This document shows, one piece after another, positions 13,539 through 22,798 of a stretch of 32,159 nucleotides of DNA. The notes under the pieces are model-generated. The model saw only the letters and a program-made list of their open reading frames with translations, did no database searches and was not told the origin of the DNA. Source of the stretch: Alphaproteobacteria bacterium UBA6038 (GTDB lineage Bacteria > Pseudomonadota > Alphaproteobacteria > Micropepsales > Micropepsaceae); NCBI GenBank assembly GCA_002429315.1, contig DIZC01000102.1, positions 1-32,159 on the forward strand, written 5' to 3'. The position numbers and the translations under genes are program-made. Numbering within the stretch: position 1 is the stretch's first letter; the number at the start of each line of letters is the position of its first letter.

Positions 13539-14734
13539 CGGCCTCCGGAATGGCCCGTGATGGCGGCGCGCAGTCCGACGAAAATGCGGCCGATGAATCC
13601 CTCCCGGCCGACATCCTCCGCCGCGACCAGCGGCACGTTAAAGGCCGGATAGTTCGGCGCGCTCACGTTCAACGCGCCCACGCGCTGGCCTTTCGCAATC
13701 GGCGCCTGCACGGGGCCGTCGTAGCTCACCGTCACTTTCATCGCCGTGCGCGCATCCGGCGTCAGCGTCACGGCGACCGGTTTCTGCACGGTCAGCGCCA
13801 CCGTGTCGCTCGAGCCCTGCCAGACTTGCGCGTCCGCCACTTTGTCGCCTGGCGAGAACAATTTGTATTGCCGGAACTCGCGGAAAGCGAGCCCGAGCAG
13901 ACGCGCGGCTTCGTCGGCGCGGCGCTGCTCGGCGAACCAATCCTGCGCCTTGCCGCCACGCTTCTCGAGATCGGGATAGCGCAGCCCATTGAGCACCAGG
14001 ATGAGGCGACGGCCGTTCTGGAGCGCAGAAACCGTGATGCCGTAGCCCGAAGCCTCGATGTGTCCGGTCTTCAGGCCGTCGGCGCCGGGAAACTTCTCCA
14101 GCACCAGGTTGCGGTTGTGCTGGTGGATGTTGCTCCAGACGAAGTCCCGCTCGCCGAAATAGTGGTAATATTCGGGATAATCCCTGACGAGATGCCGCGC
14201 CAGTTTCGCGAGGTCCATGGCCGACATCAGCTGTCCCGGCGGCTGGTCGAGCCCGTTCGGGTTGACAAAATGCGATTGGCGCAGTCCGAGCTGCTTGGCC
14301 CGCGCGTTCATCATGGCGACGAAATTCTCCACCGTGCCGCCGATCCCTTCTGCGATCACGATGCAGGAGTCGTTGCCCGACATGATGATGACGCAGCGGA
14401 TCAGGTTCTCGACCGAGATCTTGTCGCCGATGTTGACGAAACACTCGGAGCCGGCGCGTTCGCGCCAGGCGCGCTCCGACACTGGAAACGTGTCGGTGAG
14501 CTTCACCCGATGATCCTTGAGGTGCTGGAACAGAAGTTCGAGCGTCATCAGCTTGCTCATCGAAGCCGGCGGCGCCGGCGTGTCGGCGTCCTTCGCCCAC
14601 AGCACCTGGCCGGTGTCGGCATCCATGATCACCGCGTGCTCTGCGGAGGTGTCCACGGCCTCTGCGGCAGCCGAGCCGGCCGCAGCGACGAACGAAAGAA
14701 AAAACAGGACGGCTGCAAGGCCGGTACGCCGCAT
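13535..14734 (-). CDS. dacC: D-alanyl-D-alanine carboxypeptidase (PBP5/6-type)
   Basis: A 399-residue low-molecular-weight penicillin-binding protein that trims the terminal D-Ala of peptidoglycan side chains. I start at the ATG at 14734 (MRRTGLAAVLFF), with GGAG 10 bases upstream; the open frame above lacks a signal. Signal peptide 1 to about 25. Active-site motifs: SMSK at 58-61 (nucleophile Ser58), SGN at 119-121, KTG at 222-224. A C-terminal beta domain (about 280-375) follows, and the last 20 residues could form the amphipathic membrane anchor. It follows rlpA by 25 bp and overlaps tmk. dacC versus dacA naming is arbitrary here. Confidence 0.93.
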   Translation of the reverse strand: MRRTGLAAVLFFLSFVAAAGSAAAEAVDTSAEHAVIMDADTGQVLWAKDADTPAPPASMSKLMTLELLFQHLKDHRVKLTDTFPVSERAWRERAGSECFVNIGDKISVENLIRCVIIMSGNDSCIVIAEGIGGTVENFVAMMNARAKQLGLRQSHFVNPNGLDQPPGQLMSAMDLAKLARHLVRDYPEYYHYFGERDFVWSNIHQHNRNLVLEKFPGADGLKTGHIEASGYGITVSALQNGRRLILVLNGLRYPDLEKRGGKAQDWFAEQRRADEAARLLGLAFREFRQYKLFSPGDKVADAQVWQGSSDTVALTVQKPVAVTLTPDARTAMKVTVSYDGPVQAPIAKGQRVGALNVSAPNYPAFNVPLVAAEDVGREGFIGRIFVGLRAAITGHSGGR

Positions 14735-14759
14735 CGCGCTTACTCCAGGGATGTGAGTT

Positions 14760-15713
14760 CTATTGATCGACGACGATCTGGGCGTCGTTATTACCAAGCC
14801 CGGTGAGCCGGGCCAACGCGGCATTTGCGGCCTCGAGGTCCTCGTAGGGGCCGGACCGGACCCGGTACAGCCGCTTCCCCTCGCGCTCGACGGGGGAAAT
14901 GAACAGGTCGGTGCTCGCCAGACTCGCTTTCAACCGCTCCGCATTGTCGCGGGCGCTGAAGGCGCCGGCCTGGACATACAGATGAGTCTCGGCCGGAACC
15001 GGCACCGTCGTGACCTCGCCATCGGGCTGATCCGTATCGGGTGCAGCCGGTGGGGGCGATTCGCGCGGCGGCGGCGGCGACAAGGATGCGACCTGAACCG
15101 GCGGCGGAGGTGGCGAAGCTATTGAGGCCGTTTCCGGCACCTCCAGCGACGCCGTTTCGACTCGGCCGGCGGGAACCGCCCGCAAGGCTTTGGCGAGCAC
15201 CGGTGCGGTGTCGTCTCGCGCCGGTTCGCCGCCCGGAACACCGGCGCGGCCGAGATAAGTCACGCGCACCCGCGCAGTGCCTTTGGCATAGAAGCCCAGC
15301 AGCTCGGCGGCATGCTTCGACACATCGATGATGCGGCCTTTGGCATAAGGCCCGCGGTCGTTCACCCGCACGACGACGGATTTGCCGTTGTCGAGATTCG
15401 TCACCCGCACGTTCACCGGCATCGGCAAGGTGCGGTGCGCCGCCGTCAGTCCATCGCCATCGTAGAGTTCGCCGTTCGCGGTCTGCTTGCCGTAGAACGT
15501 TGGACCGTACCACGACGCGATGCCCGTCTCGTCGTAGTCGGGCTGCTCGTGCGGATAGTACCAGGTGTCGCCGATCTGGTAGGGATTGCCGACTTTGTAG
15601 CCGCCGGCACCGGATGCCGAACCCGTGGCTTTCGGCGGCGGGGCGGTGGCGCATGCGGCTGCCAGTCCGGCAAGCATGCCGACGCTTAGCGCATGGCGCA
15701 CGGTTCGGAGCAT
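14760..15713 (-). CDS. rlpA: Septal ring lytic transglycosylase RlpA
   Basis: A 317-residue outer-membrane lipoprotein that cleaves glycan strands stripped of stem peptides at the division septum. Residues 1-20 are a lipoprotein signal with AAAC21 as a plausible lipobox. The double-psi beta-barrel (about 62-155) has GIASWYGPTFYGKQTANGE, LPMPVNVRVTNL and NDRGPYAKGRIIDVS with the conserved catalytic-type Asp. A Pro-rich linker (about 195-235) leads to a C-terminal SPOR domain (about 243-317), which binds denuded septal glycan. It is the first gene of the operon; a CtrA-like box lies about 80-95 bp upstream. Confidence 0.93.
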   Translation of the reverse strand: MLRTVRHALSVGMLAGLAAACATAPPPKATGSASGAGGYKVGNPYQIGDTWYYPHEQPDYDETGIASWYGPTFYGKQTANGELYDGDGLTAAHRTLPMPVNVRVTNLDNGKSVVVRVNDRGPYAKGRIIDVSKHAAELLGFYAKGTARVRVTYLGRAGVPGGEPARDDTAPVLAKALRAVPAGRVETASLEVPETASIASPPPPPVQVASLSPPPPRESPPPAAPDTDQPDGEVTTVPVPAETHLYVQAGAFSARDNAERLKASLASTDLFISPVEREGKRLYRVRSGPYEDLEAANAALARLTGLGNNDAQIVVDQ

Positions 15714-15792
15714 CCCCAGCCGCGTCCGTTTGGTCCCCTCAAAGCCGGTAAGCTGCTCTGCGGCTTTGCGAATTCTTCCTAGCTGGCGGTGG

Positions 15793-15807
15793 TTAGCGAA
15801 CGGTTAA
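15793..15807 (-). promoter_or_regulatory. Near-consensus CtrA box upstream of rlpA
   Basis: TTAG-N7-TTAA on the plus strand, equal to TTAA-N7-CTAA on the minus strand, one mismatch from TTAA-N7-TTAA. It lies about 80 bp before the rlpA start. A septum-linked operon is a sensible target for the cell-cycle regulator CtrA. Confidence 0.4.
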
Positions 15808-15948
15808 TGCCGCGCTCAACGATCGTCACGACGCGCCGTCCGCGCCTGTGGATAGATCATGAAGGCCGGCTGTGTGTGGCTGTAATCTTCCGTTGAACTG
15901 GCGCGGACGATGTGATGTGGTATCAGGTGAAAGAAGGGGCTTGTTCCA

Positions 15949-17685
15949 ATGACATCATTTGCTAGGGCGAGCGCGGCTGCGCTTGCCGCGGTCGCGTGCG
16001 CGCTACTTGCTGGCGAAACTGCCACCGCTCAATCCACGGCGCTAAGGCTTCCGGCAGGCGTAATCCCCCCGCCGTCGCTTTCGCACGCGACCTCAGAGTA
16101 TTTCAAAAACCATCCGAAGGCGTGGTCGAACTTCGTTGCGAAGCTGCCTCGGCTTAACGCCCCCGCGCGCCTCGCCAGGCGGTTCGTTGCTACGGTCGGC
16201 GGAACGTGGACCGTCGCCACCAACGCGCCCGCCGGAACGAACTTCTGCAGCCCGCATCTCCTGCACAACGGGATTGTGATCGTGCAAGTCTGCTTGACTG
16301 GCAACTGGTATCGCCTCAAGCCGACCAAAACCGGCAGCTATATCAACGGCACCTGGGCACCGATCGCGAGCATGCCGGTGATTGACGGGACACAGTACGG
16401 GCCGCTCGCCTACGCTTCGGGCGTCCTTCCGGACGGCCGCTTCATCGCCATCGGCGGTGAATACAACTTGGGCTCCTCGGGTACGGCTGCGGAGAATTAT
16501 GGCGCGATTTACGATCCTGTTGCCGACACATGGACGCCGGTCACCAAACCAGCCGGCGCGGGCACGATCAGCGATGCTCAGAGCGTCGGGCTTGCCGACG
16601 GCACGTTCATGCTGGGTCCGTGCTGCGACTATCCTGCCACTGCCTGGCTGCTAAATGCGTCCGATCTTACCTGGACTCAAACAGGCGCGCCGTCCGCGGC
16701 CGGGGCTTACCAGGATGAGCAGGGCTACGAATTGCTGCCGAACAGCAAGATCCTGACCGTCGATATTTGGACCAATTATCCCACCGCTGACGCGACCAAT
16801 GCGGAACAATACGATCCGGCGACTGGGACTTGGGGCGACGCAGGGACCGTACCTGTATCACTCGCCGATCCGGGGGTCTGCGGGACCTATGAGATCGGGC
16901 CGGCGGTTGTGCGGGGCGATAACAGGGTGATCGCGTTCGGTGGTCACTCGAATTACAACCCACAGAGCAACACATATGGGTGCGATCCGAACCCGGACCC
17001 GACGGCGATCCTGAACACCGACACCGGTGTGTGGACCGGTGGGCCGGATATTCCAAGCGTCTGTGGTGCCGGTGGGACAGACTTCTGCGACCTTGCCGAT
17101 GCACCCGCGGCAGTGCTGCGCAATGGCAATATCCTGTTCGCCGCCAGTTCCGGCTTCGGCGACGCGCCCACGCATTTCTTCGAATGGGCGCTGCAGGACA
17201 ACACCATCTCAGAGGTTTCCGATCCCGTTACGCAATTCGCAGACCGCGGCGCGTACAACTTCAATTTCGTTGTTCTGCCCAACGGACAGATTCTGATGAC
17301 AAATTTCGGAACACCCGAGATTTATGCGACGACCGGCACGACGGTTTCGACGTGGAGGCCGACCATCAGTTCTGCTCCCTCAACCATTACCAGAAATCAT
17401 ACCTATAGAATCGGTGGCCGGCAGCTGAACGGCCGTTCGGCCGGCGCCTACTATGGCGACGACTTTCAGTCGGCCACCAACTTCCCGCTCGTGCGCATCG
17501 TCAACAACGCGACGGGACATGTGTTTTATGGAAGAAGCACCGAGTTTAGCACGCTGTCGATCAAGCCGACCGTGTTCAGCTCGTTCAAGTTCAAGGTGCC
17601 ATCGGCAGCGGAAACCGGGGCGAGCACCCTCTATGTGGTGGCGAACGGCATCGCCTCCGCAGGCTCCGCAGTTACCGTGCAATAG
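15949..17685 (+). CDS. Secreted kelch-repeat (galactose-oxidase-like beta-propeller) protein
   Basis: A 578-residue exported protein. Residues 1 to about 27 are a signal peptide (ATAQ cleavage context). Residues about 80-460 hold repeating blade motifs of the kelch/galactose-oxidase type: GVLPDGRFIAIGGEYN, YDPVADTWTPV, LLPNSKILTVD, YDPATGTWGDAG, VIAFGGHSN, VLRNGNILFAA, VLPNGQILMTNF. The last part (about 470-578) resembles the Ig-like C-terminal domain that follows such propellers. The Cu-binding Tyr-Cys cofactor of galactose oxidase cannot be confirmed from sequence alone, so oxidase activity is unproven. Eleven or more Cys suit an extracellular protein. It is monocistronic, divergent from rlpA and followed by a long hairpin. 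Confidence 0.78.
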   Translation: MTSFARASAAALAAVACALLAGETATAQSTALRLPAGVIPPPSLSHATSEYFKNHPKAWSNFVAKLPRLNAPARLARRFVATVGGTWTVATNAPAGTNFCSPHLLHNGIVIVQVCLTGNWYRLKPTKTGSYINGTWAPIASMPVIDGTQYGPLAYASGVLPDGRFIAIGGEYNLGSSGTAAENYGAIYDPVADTWTPVTKPAGAGTISDAQSVGLADGTFMLGPCCDYPATAWLLNASDLTWTQTGAPSAAGAYQDEQGYELLPNSKILTVDIWTNYPTADATNAEQYDPATGTWGDAGTVPVSLADPGVCGTYEIGPAVVRGDNRVIAFGGHSNYNPQSNTYGCDPNPDPTAILNTDTGVWTGGPDIPSVCGAGGTDFCDLADAPAAVLRNGNILFAASSGFGDAPTHFFEWALQDNTISEVSDPVTQFADRGAYNFNFVVLPNGQILMTNFGTPEIYATTGTTVSTWRPTISSAPSTITRNHTYRIGGRQLNGRSAGAYYGDDFQSATNFPLVRIVNNATGHVFYGRSTEFSTLSIKPTVFSSFKFKVPSAAETGASTLYVVANGIASAGSAVTVQ

Positions 17686-17706
17686 CTACGCGGCAGATAC
17701 GGATAT

Positions 17707-17735
17707 TCCCCGGCTGGCAGTTTGCCCGCCGGGGA
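17707..17735 (+). terminator. Strong hairpin after the kelch gene
   Basis: TCCCCGGC and GCCGGGGA arms with a further GGC/GCC pair inside, 5-base loop, 21 bp after the stop. There is no T-run, so it may stabilise the mRNA end or terminate with Rho. It lies between the kelch gene and the 3' end of tRNA-Ser. Confidence 0.5.
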
Positions 17736-17824
17736 TACCGGCTGGCGGGACCGTCTCACTGACAGGTGCCGCATGTCTGCGGCCGGCATGTGAAAGAGCA
17801 TGAGAGAATGTGAAATAGAGATGA

Positions 17825-17914
17825 TGGCGGATGGGGTGGGATTCGAACCCACGAGACCCTTGCAGGTCTGCCGGTTTTCAAGACCGGTGCCTTCAACCGC
17901 TCGGCCACCCATCC
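17825..17914 (-). tRNA. tRNA-Ser (anticodon UGA)
   Basis: A 90-nt class II tRNA on the minus strand, including an encoded CCA (17825-17827). The acceptor stem GGATGGG pairs with CCCATCC, discriminator G. The D-arm is GGCCGAGCGGTTGAAGGC, the anticodon loop CTTGAAA with TGA, then a long variable arm and a standard GGTTCGAATCC T-arm. It reads UCA codons. Confidence 0.97.
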
Positions 17915-18103
17915 TCGGGCGACGAGATACCGAAGAGCATTTGTTGCCGCAAGCTGCGGTAGTTCTGCCCTCTCTCGGGGAAGCCGATCCGTCACTCGTT
18001 TTCCGCATGGCTGCTCTCGTTGGTCTCACGGCCTTGTGACGCCACATCTAGGCCACACTGCGGGCATGATGACGATCCGCAGCCCGAAACAGCGAGGGAG
18101 CCG

Positions 18104-21100
18104 ATGCGGGCGCTCACCCTGGCCAGCATCAAGAGTCCGGCTGCCGTGGCAGTCGGAGTCGCCATTACCATCCTGTTCGGCGTGTTCGCCCTGAACGCGC
18201 TGCCCGTGCAGCTTTTCCCGGATATCGACCGGCCGCAGATCGGCATCGGCACGCAGTGGCGCGCCGAGACGCCGCGCGAGATCGAAGCGCAGATCCTCCA
18301 GCCGGAAGAGGAAGTGCTGCAGGGGATTCCCGCCCTGCAGGAGATGGACGGGTACTCCAACCAAGGCGGCGCCTATGTGCAGCTTACATTCGCCCTCGGC
18401 ACCGACATAAAGAGCACGCTGGTCGACGTGATCGGGCGGCTCAACCGTCTGCCCCCGTTGCCGCTCGATGCCGAGAAGCCGTTCGTGCAGCTCGCGAGCA
18501 CGCAGGATTCCAATGCCACGCTTCTCTACGTGTTCATGCAGCAGCTGCCGGGCAACGAGCGCGACATCAACGAGTACCAGCAGTTTCTGAAAGACGTGGT
18601 GATTCCGCGGCTCGAGGCAGTGCCGGGTGTCGGCAGCGCCCAGATCAATGCTAACGGCGGCAATTCCGAGATCGACATCGTGTTCGATCCGGTGCGCGCG
18701 GCCGAGCTTGGGATTCAGATTCCAAAGATGGCGCAGCAGATCAGCGGCTCGGAGGATGTTGCGGGCGGCACCATCGATGTCGGGCGGCGGCAATATGGCT
18801 TGTCATTCCGCGGCCGCTATTCCGTGGCGGACCTGAAAGGGCTGATCCTTGAGTGGCGCGACGGCAAGCCGGTGCATCTGGGCGATGTCGCCGATGTGCA
18901 TGTGGGCCGCAGCAAGGCGCAAGGATTTGCGTACCAGAACGGAAATCCCGCGCTGGGCATGCAGGTGTTCCGGGCATCCGGCGCCAACGTGCTCGCCACC
19001 GTCAACGCGGTGAAGGCGGAACTTGAGAAGATCAACGAAGGCCCGGCGAAGGACCAGCACGTCAAGCTGCAATACTCTTTCGATCCATCGCACTTCATCA
19101 ATCAGGCGCTCGGGATGGTCACCTCCGACCTGATCCTCGGCATCCTGCTCGCCGTCGGCGTGCTGTGGTTCTTCATGCGCGAATGGCGCGGCACGCTGAT
19201 CATTTCCTCGGCCATTCCGATCTGCCTCTTCGCAGTGGTGATTTTGCTAAACTTGGCGGGGCGCACGCTGAATGTGGTGTCGCTGGCGGGCCTGGCGTTT
19301 GCGACAGGAATTGTGCTCGACGCGGCAATTGTCTGTTTCGAAAACATCCTGCGCTTGCGCGAGCGTGGAACGCCGGCCGGCGAAGCCTCGCAAAAAGGCA
19401 CCGATCAGGTGTGGGGCGCGTTGCTGGCCTCTACCGCAACCAATGTGGCGATCTTCCTGCCGGTGATCTTCCTGAAGGACGTGGAAGGTCAGCTGTTTGC
19501 CGACCTCGCGCTGACGATTGCCTTTGCCGTGTTCGTGTCGTTGATCGTGGCGATCACGGTAGTCCCCGTTGCGTCCGCGCTTTTCCTGAAGACGAGGCCG
19601 AGAGTCTCCAGGCTCACCAATGTCTGGCATCGCATCACCAACGTGGTGATGAACCTGACCGACACCCCGCGCAAACGGCAGGCGTGGATCGGCGGGCTGA
19701 TCGTTGGCTCGCTGGCCGGTACGTGGCTGCTGATCCCAAGCCTGCAATATCTCCCGCAGGTGAAGCGCGCCGCCATCGACGGTTTCATCCAGTTCCCCGC
19801 CGGGACCACGGTGGATTTCGCGAACCGCAACTACGCAAAGCCGATCATGGCCGCGCTGCAACCCTACATGACCGGCAAGAAGCAGCCGCAGCTGCTGAAC
19901 TATTACGTGAAGATGGACGGACCCGGATTCATGGACATGGCCGCGCGGGTCCCCAACGACCGTGATTTTCCGCAGCTCGAGCAGATCGTGCGCAAGGACG
20001 TGATCAAGGATCTTCCGGACGCGCAGGCCTTCGCGCAGATGGGCAGCCTGTTCGGCGGCTTCAGCGAAGGCGGCGGAATTTCGATCAACATCCAGTCCAA
20101 CGACCCGGAAGCCATGCGCGCCGCAGCGAAAAAAGGTTTCGAACTGCTCGCCAAGCGCTTCCCCGACGGCGTGGTGAATTCCAATCCCTCGCTCGATTAC
20201 GACCAGCCGCAGCTGAAGCTGAAGCCGGACGATCGCTCCATTGCCGAAGTCGGTTGGGGGCGGCCGGATGTGGGAAATCTGGTGCAGGCGTTCGGCGAAG
20301 GCCTGTATGTCGGCCAGCGGTATGACGGCGAGCAGCGGCTGTTTCTCATTCTGAAATCGCGGCCGCTGAATTCGCCGGATGCCGTTATCGGCGCGCCGGT
20401 ATCCACGCCGAAAGGCGGTATCGTGCCGTTCGGGCATCTGGTTTCGATGCAGGAGACGCTAGCGCCGAGCGGTATCTATCGCCTGGATCGCCGCCGCACC
20501 TTCGCCCTCAACCTCCAGCCGCCCCGGGGACAGGCGCTGGAAGACACGATGAAGATCGTGCGCACGGAAATCGAACCGCAAATCCGCAAACTGCTGCCGG
20601 CGGGTGGTCAAATCGATTATGGCGCCGCCGCCAACCATCTCGACAACGCCTTGTGGAGCATGGGCAAGAATTTCGGTCTCGCCGTGCTGCTGCTCTTCCT
20701 GATCATGGCCGCGTTGTTCAAGTCGGTGAAGGACTCCGCCATCGCGACGATCGCCCTGCCCTTGGGCACCATCGGCGGCATGGCGGCGCTGCGGCTGCTT
20801 GGGCTGTTCGTTTTCCAGCCGCTGGATCTGTTGACGATGATCGGCTTCATCATCGTGCTGGGGCTGGTGGTGAACAACACGATCCTGCTCGTCGCCCGCA
20901 CGCGCCAGGCGGAAGCCGAAGGCATGACGCGCGTCGATGCCGTCCGCTCAAGTCTGGAAACGCGTCTGCGCCCGATCTTCTCGAGCACGCTGACCGCAAT
21001 CTTCGGTATGCTGCCGCTGGTGCTGGTGCCCGGCCCCGGCGCGGAAATCTATCGCGGCCTGGGCGCGGTGATTGTCGGCGGCATTCTGATCAGCCACGTA

Positions 21101-21214
21101 TTCACCTTGATCCTGATTCCGGCGATGTTGCGGCTGGGTGAGCGTCCTGCGGCACTGCGTGAGGTGCCAATCACGCCCGCAACACCGTTCCGCGCAACGA
21201 GGGCAGCCGCATGA
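18104..21214 (+). CDS. RND-family efflux permease
   Basis: A 1036-residue inner-membrane proton-driven transporter of the AcrB/MexB fold: TM1 at about 12-32, two large periplasmic loops, TM2-6 (about 337-560) and TM8-12 (about 870-1020). GAGGGAG precedes the ATG at 18104 (MRALTLASIKSPAAV). Substrate family is unclear. The TM4 motif reads GIVLDAAIVCFEN, so of the two adjacent Asp of AcrB (407/408) only one remains (Asp406) and the other is Ala407. TM10 reads VVNNTILL (Asn924-925), lacking the AcrB Lys940, although several RND branches have Asn there. The stop overlaps the adaptor start in ATGA. Permease before adaptor is the less common order, and no outer-membrane channel gene is in the window. 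Confidence 0.93.
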   Translation: MRALTLASIKSPAAVAVGVAITILFGVFALNALPVQLFPDIDRPQIGIGTQWRAETPREIEAQILQPEEEVLQGIPALQEMDGYSNQGGAYVQLTFALGTDIKSTLVDVIGRLNRLPPLPLDAEKPFVQLASTQDSNATLLYVFMQQLPGNERDINEYQQFLKDVVIPRLEAVPGVGSAQINANGGNSEIDIVFDPVRAAELGIQIPKMAQQISGSEDVAGGTIDVGRRQYGLSFRGRYSVADLKGLILEWRDGKPVHLGDVADVHVGRSKAQGFAYQNGNPALGMQVFRASGANVLATVNAVKAELEKINEGPAKDQHVKLQYSFDPSHFINQALGMVTSDLILGILLAVGVLWFFMREWRGTLIISSAIPICLFAVVILLNLAGRTLNVVSLAGLAFATGIVLDAAIVCFENILRLRERGTPAGEASQKGTDQVWGALLASTATNVAIFLPVIFLKDVEGQLFADLALTIAFAVFVSLIVAITVVPVASALFLKTRPRVSRLTNVWHRITNVVMNLTDTPRKRQAWIGGLIVGSLAGTWLLIPSLQYLPQVKRAAIDGFIQFPAGTTVDFANRNYAKPIMAALQPYMTGKKQPQLLNYYVKMDGPGFMDMAARVPNDRDFPQLEQIVRKDVIKDLPDAQAFAQMGSLFGGFSEGGGISINIQSNDPEAMRAAAKKGFELLAKRFPDGVVNSNPSLDYDQPQLKLKPDDRSIAEVGWGRPDVGNLVQAFGEGLYVGQRYDGEQRLFLILKSRPLNSPDAVIGAPVSTPKGGIVPFGHLVSMQETLAPSGIYRLDRRRTFALNLQPPRGQALEDTMKIVRTEIEPQIRKLLPAGGQIDYGAAANHLDNALWSMGKNFGLAVLLLFLIMAALFKSVKDSAIATIALPLGTIGGMAALRLLGLFVFQPLDLLTMIGFIIVLGLVVNNTILLVARTRQAEAEGMTRVDAVRSSLETRLRPIFSSTLTAIFGMLPLVLVPGPGAEIYRGLGAVIVGGILISHVFTLILIPAMLRLGERPAALREVPITPATPFRATRAAA

Positions 21215-22278
21215 CGATCTGGCCGACGCAATTCTTACGGGTGCTGGCCGGCGCTGCCGCTCTGTGCGCGGCATCGTTCGCGCAGGCGCAGCAGGCCCCG
21301 CAGGCGCCACCGCCGAAGGTCGCCGTGGTGCAGGCGCGGACGGTGAAGATGGCGCCAAAGGTGGCGCTGCCCGGCACAGTGGTGGCGCGCAGCGATTCGC
21401 ACCTTGCATCCGAAGTCGAGGGGCGCGTCGCCTGGGTGGCCGAAGTGGGCACCATCGCGAAAGCGGGCGACATCGTTGCGCGCATCGACAAGAACGTGGC
21501 CGGGATGCAGCTGACGTCGGACAAGGCGAACGTCGCTAGGCTCGCCGCCCAGCTGCGCTTCGACAGCAGCCAGGCCGAGCGCATGGACCGCCTCTATTCG
21601 CAGAGCGCGATCGCGAAAGCGACACGGGATCAGGCCTCCTCTACTCGCGATATGGACACGGCCGCCTTCGCCCAGGCCCAGGCCTCGTTGCGCAAAAGCG
21701 AGTATCAGTACAACCACAGCGAAATCCGCGCGCCGTTTCCCGGACGCGTGGTCGCCCGGCTGATCAATCCCGGCGAGTATGCCGCGCCGGGCAAGGAGAT
21801 CGTCCGGCTGGTGGATACCGATTCCATCGAGGTGAAGGCGCAGGCGCCGATCGACACCGCGCATTTCCTGCACGAGGGGATGCCGGTCACGGTGCAGATC
21901 GCCAAAAATGCGGTCATCGCGATCGTGCGCGCCATCGTTCCGGTGGGTGATGAATTGAGCCGCACCATCGAGGTGCGGGTCGCCCTGAAAGCGGGACAGG
22001 CGTTTGTTGGCGACGCCGCGAAAGTTCTGGTGCCGTCGGCGGCGACGCGCGACGTCTTGGCGGTGCCGCGGGACGCGCTCGTGCTGCGCGAGGACAACAC
22101 CTACGTGTTCAAAGTGGACGGGAAGAACGTGGCGACCCGCGTGGCGGTGAAAACCGGGACGGAAGACGGCGCGCTGGTGGAAGTCCGCGGCGCCATCAAG
22201 GCCGGCGAGCGCGTCATCGTACGTGGCGCAGAACGTCTGGAAGCCCGCCAGAAAGTCCAGCCAATTCTGGCGTCGTAA
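21211..22278 (+). CDS. RND efflux periplasmic adaptor (membrane fusion protein)
   Basis: A 355-residue periplasmic protein that bridges the RND pump to an outer-membrane channel. Signal peptide 1 to about 26 (AQAQ). Family layout is visible: barrel-sandwich halves (ASEVEGRVAWVAEVGTIAKAG at about 66-86 and IRAPFPGRVVARLINPGEY at about 173-191), a helical hairpin between them (about 98-168), a beta-barrel (about 200-275) and a membrane-proximal domain (LAVPRDALVL to the end). The ATG overlaps the permease stop by 4 bp, so expression is coupled. Confidence 0.93.
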   Translation: MTIWPTQFLRVLAGAAALCAASFAQAQQAPQAPPPKVAVVQARTVKMAPKVALPGTVVARSDSHLASEVEGRVAWVAEVGTIAKAGDIVARIDKNVAGMQLTSDKANVARLAAQLRFDSSQAERMDRLYSQSAIAKATRDQASSTRDMDTAAFAQAQASLRKSEYQYNHSEIRAPFPGRVVARLINPGEYAAPGKEIVRLVDTDSIEVKAQAPIDTAHFLHEGMPVTVQIAKNAVIAIVRAIVPVGDELSRTIEVRVALKAGQAFVGDAAKVLVPSAATRDVLAVPRDALVLREDNTYVFKVDGKNVATRVAVKTGTEDGALVEVRGAIKAGERVIVRGAERLEARQKVQPILAS

Positions 22279-22347
22279 ACGCGGCGCGACGGTTTCCTTC
22301 GCGCGACCAAGCTGCTTCACTCCGCCGTGTAAACGGCAGGTAGCGCC

Positions 22348-22716
22348 ATGATCAAGCTGACGTTCTGTCTCCATCGCCTCCCCTCACTGAGCAGGGACGA
22401 CTTCCAACGTTATTGGCATGAGAAGCACGCGCCATTGGTGGCGAAACACCAGGCCGCGCTGCGGATCGTGCGTTACGTGCAGATGCATTCCGCCACGGCA
22501 AACCTCAACGAGGCGATCCGCGCCGGGCGCGGCGCACCGGAGATGTACGACGGCGTGGCCGCACTTTGGTGGCACTCCATGGACGATATTCAGGCCGCGA
22601 CGGGCACACCGCAGGGCCAGGCCGCCGGACTTGAGCTTCTGGAAGACGAACGCAAATTCATCGACCTCGCCCGCTCGCCGCTGTTCTTCGGCGAGGAGAA
22701 AACGATCTTCGGCTAG
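22348..22716 (+). CDS. EthD-domain protein
   Basis: A 122-residue single-domain protein of the dimeric alpha/beta-barrel type. MIKLTFCLHRLPSLSRDDFQ, then YWHEKHAPLV, is the EthD-family beginning, with the conserved Trp-His...His. EthD-like proteins are needed for ether degradation or act as small isomerase-like or chaperone-like partners; the actual substrate is unknown here. It lies 69 bp after the adaptor gene with AGGTAG before its ATG, so it could ride on the efflux transcript. A hairpin separates it from the convergent next gene. Confidence 0.85.
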   Translation: MIKLTFCLHRLPSLSRDDFQRYWHEKHAPLVAKHQAALRIVRYVQMHSATANLNEAIRAGRGAPEMYDGVAALWWHSMDDIQAATGTPQGQAAGLELLEDERKFIDLARSPLFFGEEKTIFG

Positions 22717-22743
22717 CTGACCGCGCCATCGTCCACTTTATGC

Positions 22744-22764
22744 GGGCGACTGAGTGAATCGCCC
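22744..22764. terminator. Hairpin between convergent genes
   Basis: GGGCGA (22744-22749) and TCGCCC (22759-22764) with a 9-base loop, between the EthD gene and the glycine-zipper gene. No T-run on either side, so a weak or Rho-assisted bidirectional terminator. Confidence 0.4.
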
Positions 22765-22798
22765 ACACAAGGCAAGCAATGGCTTTCGCGTTCGCGTG

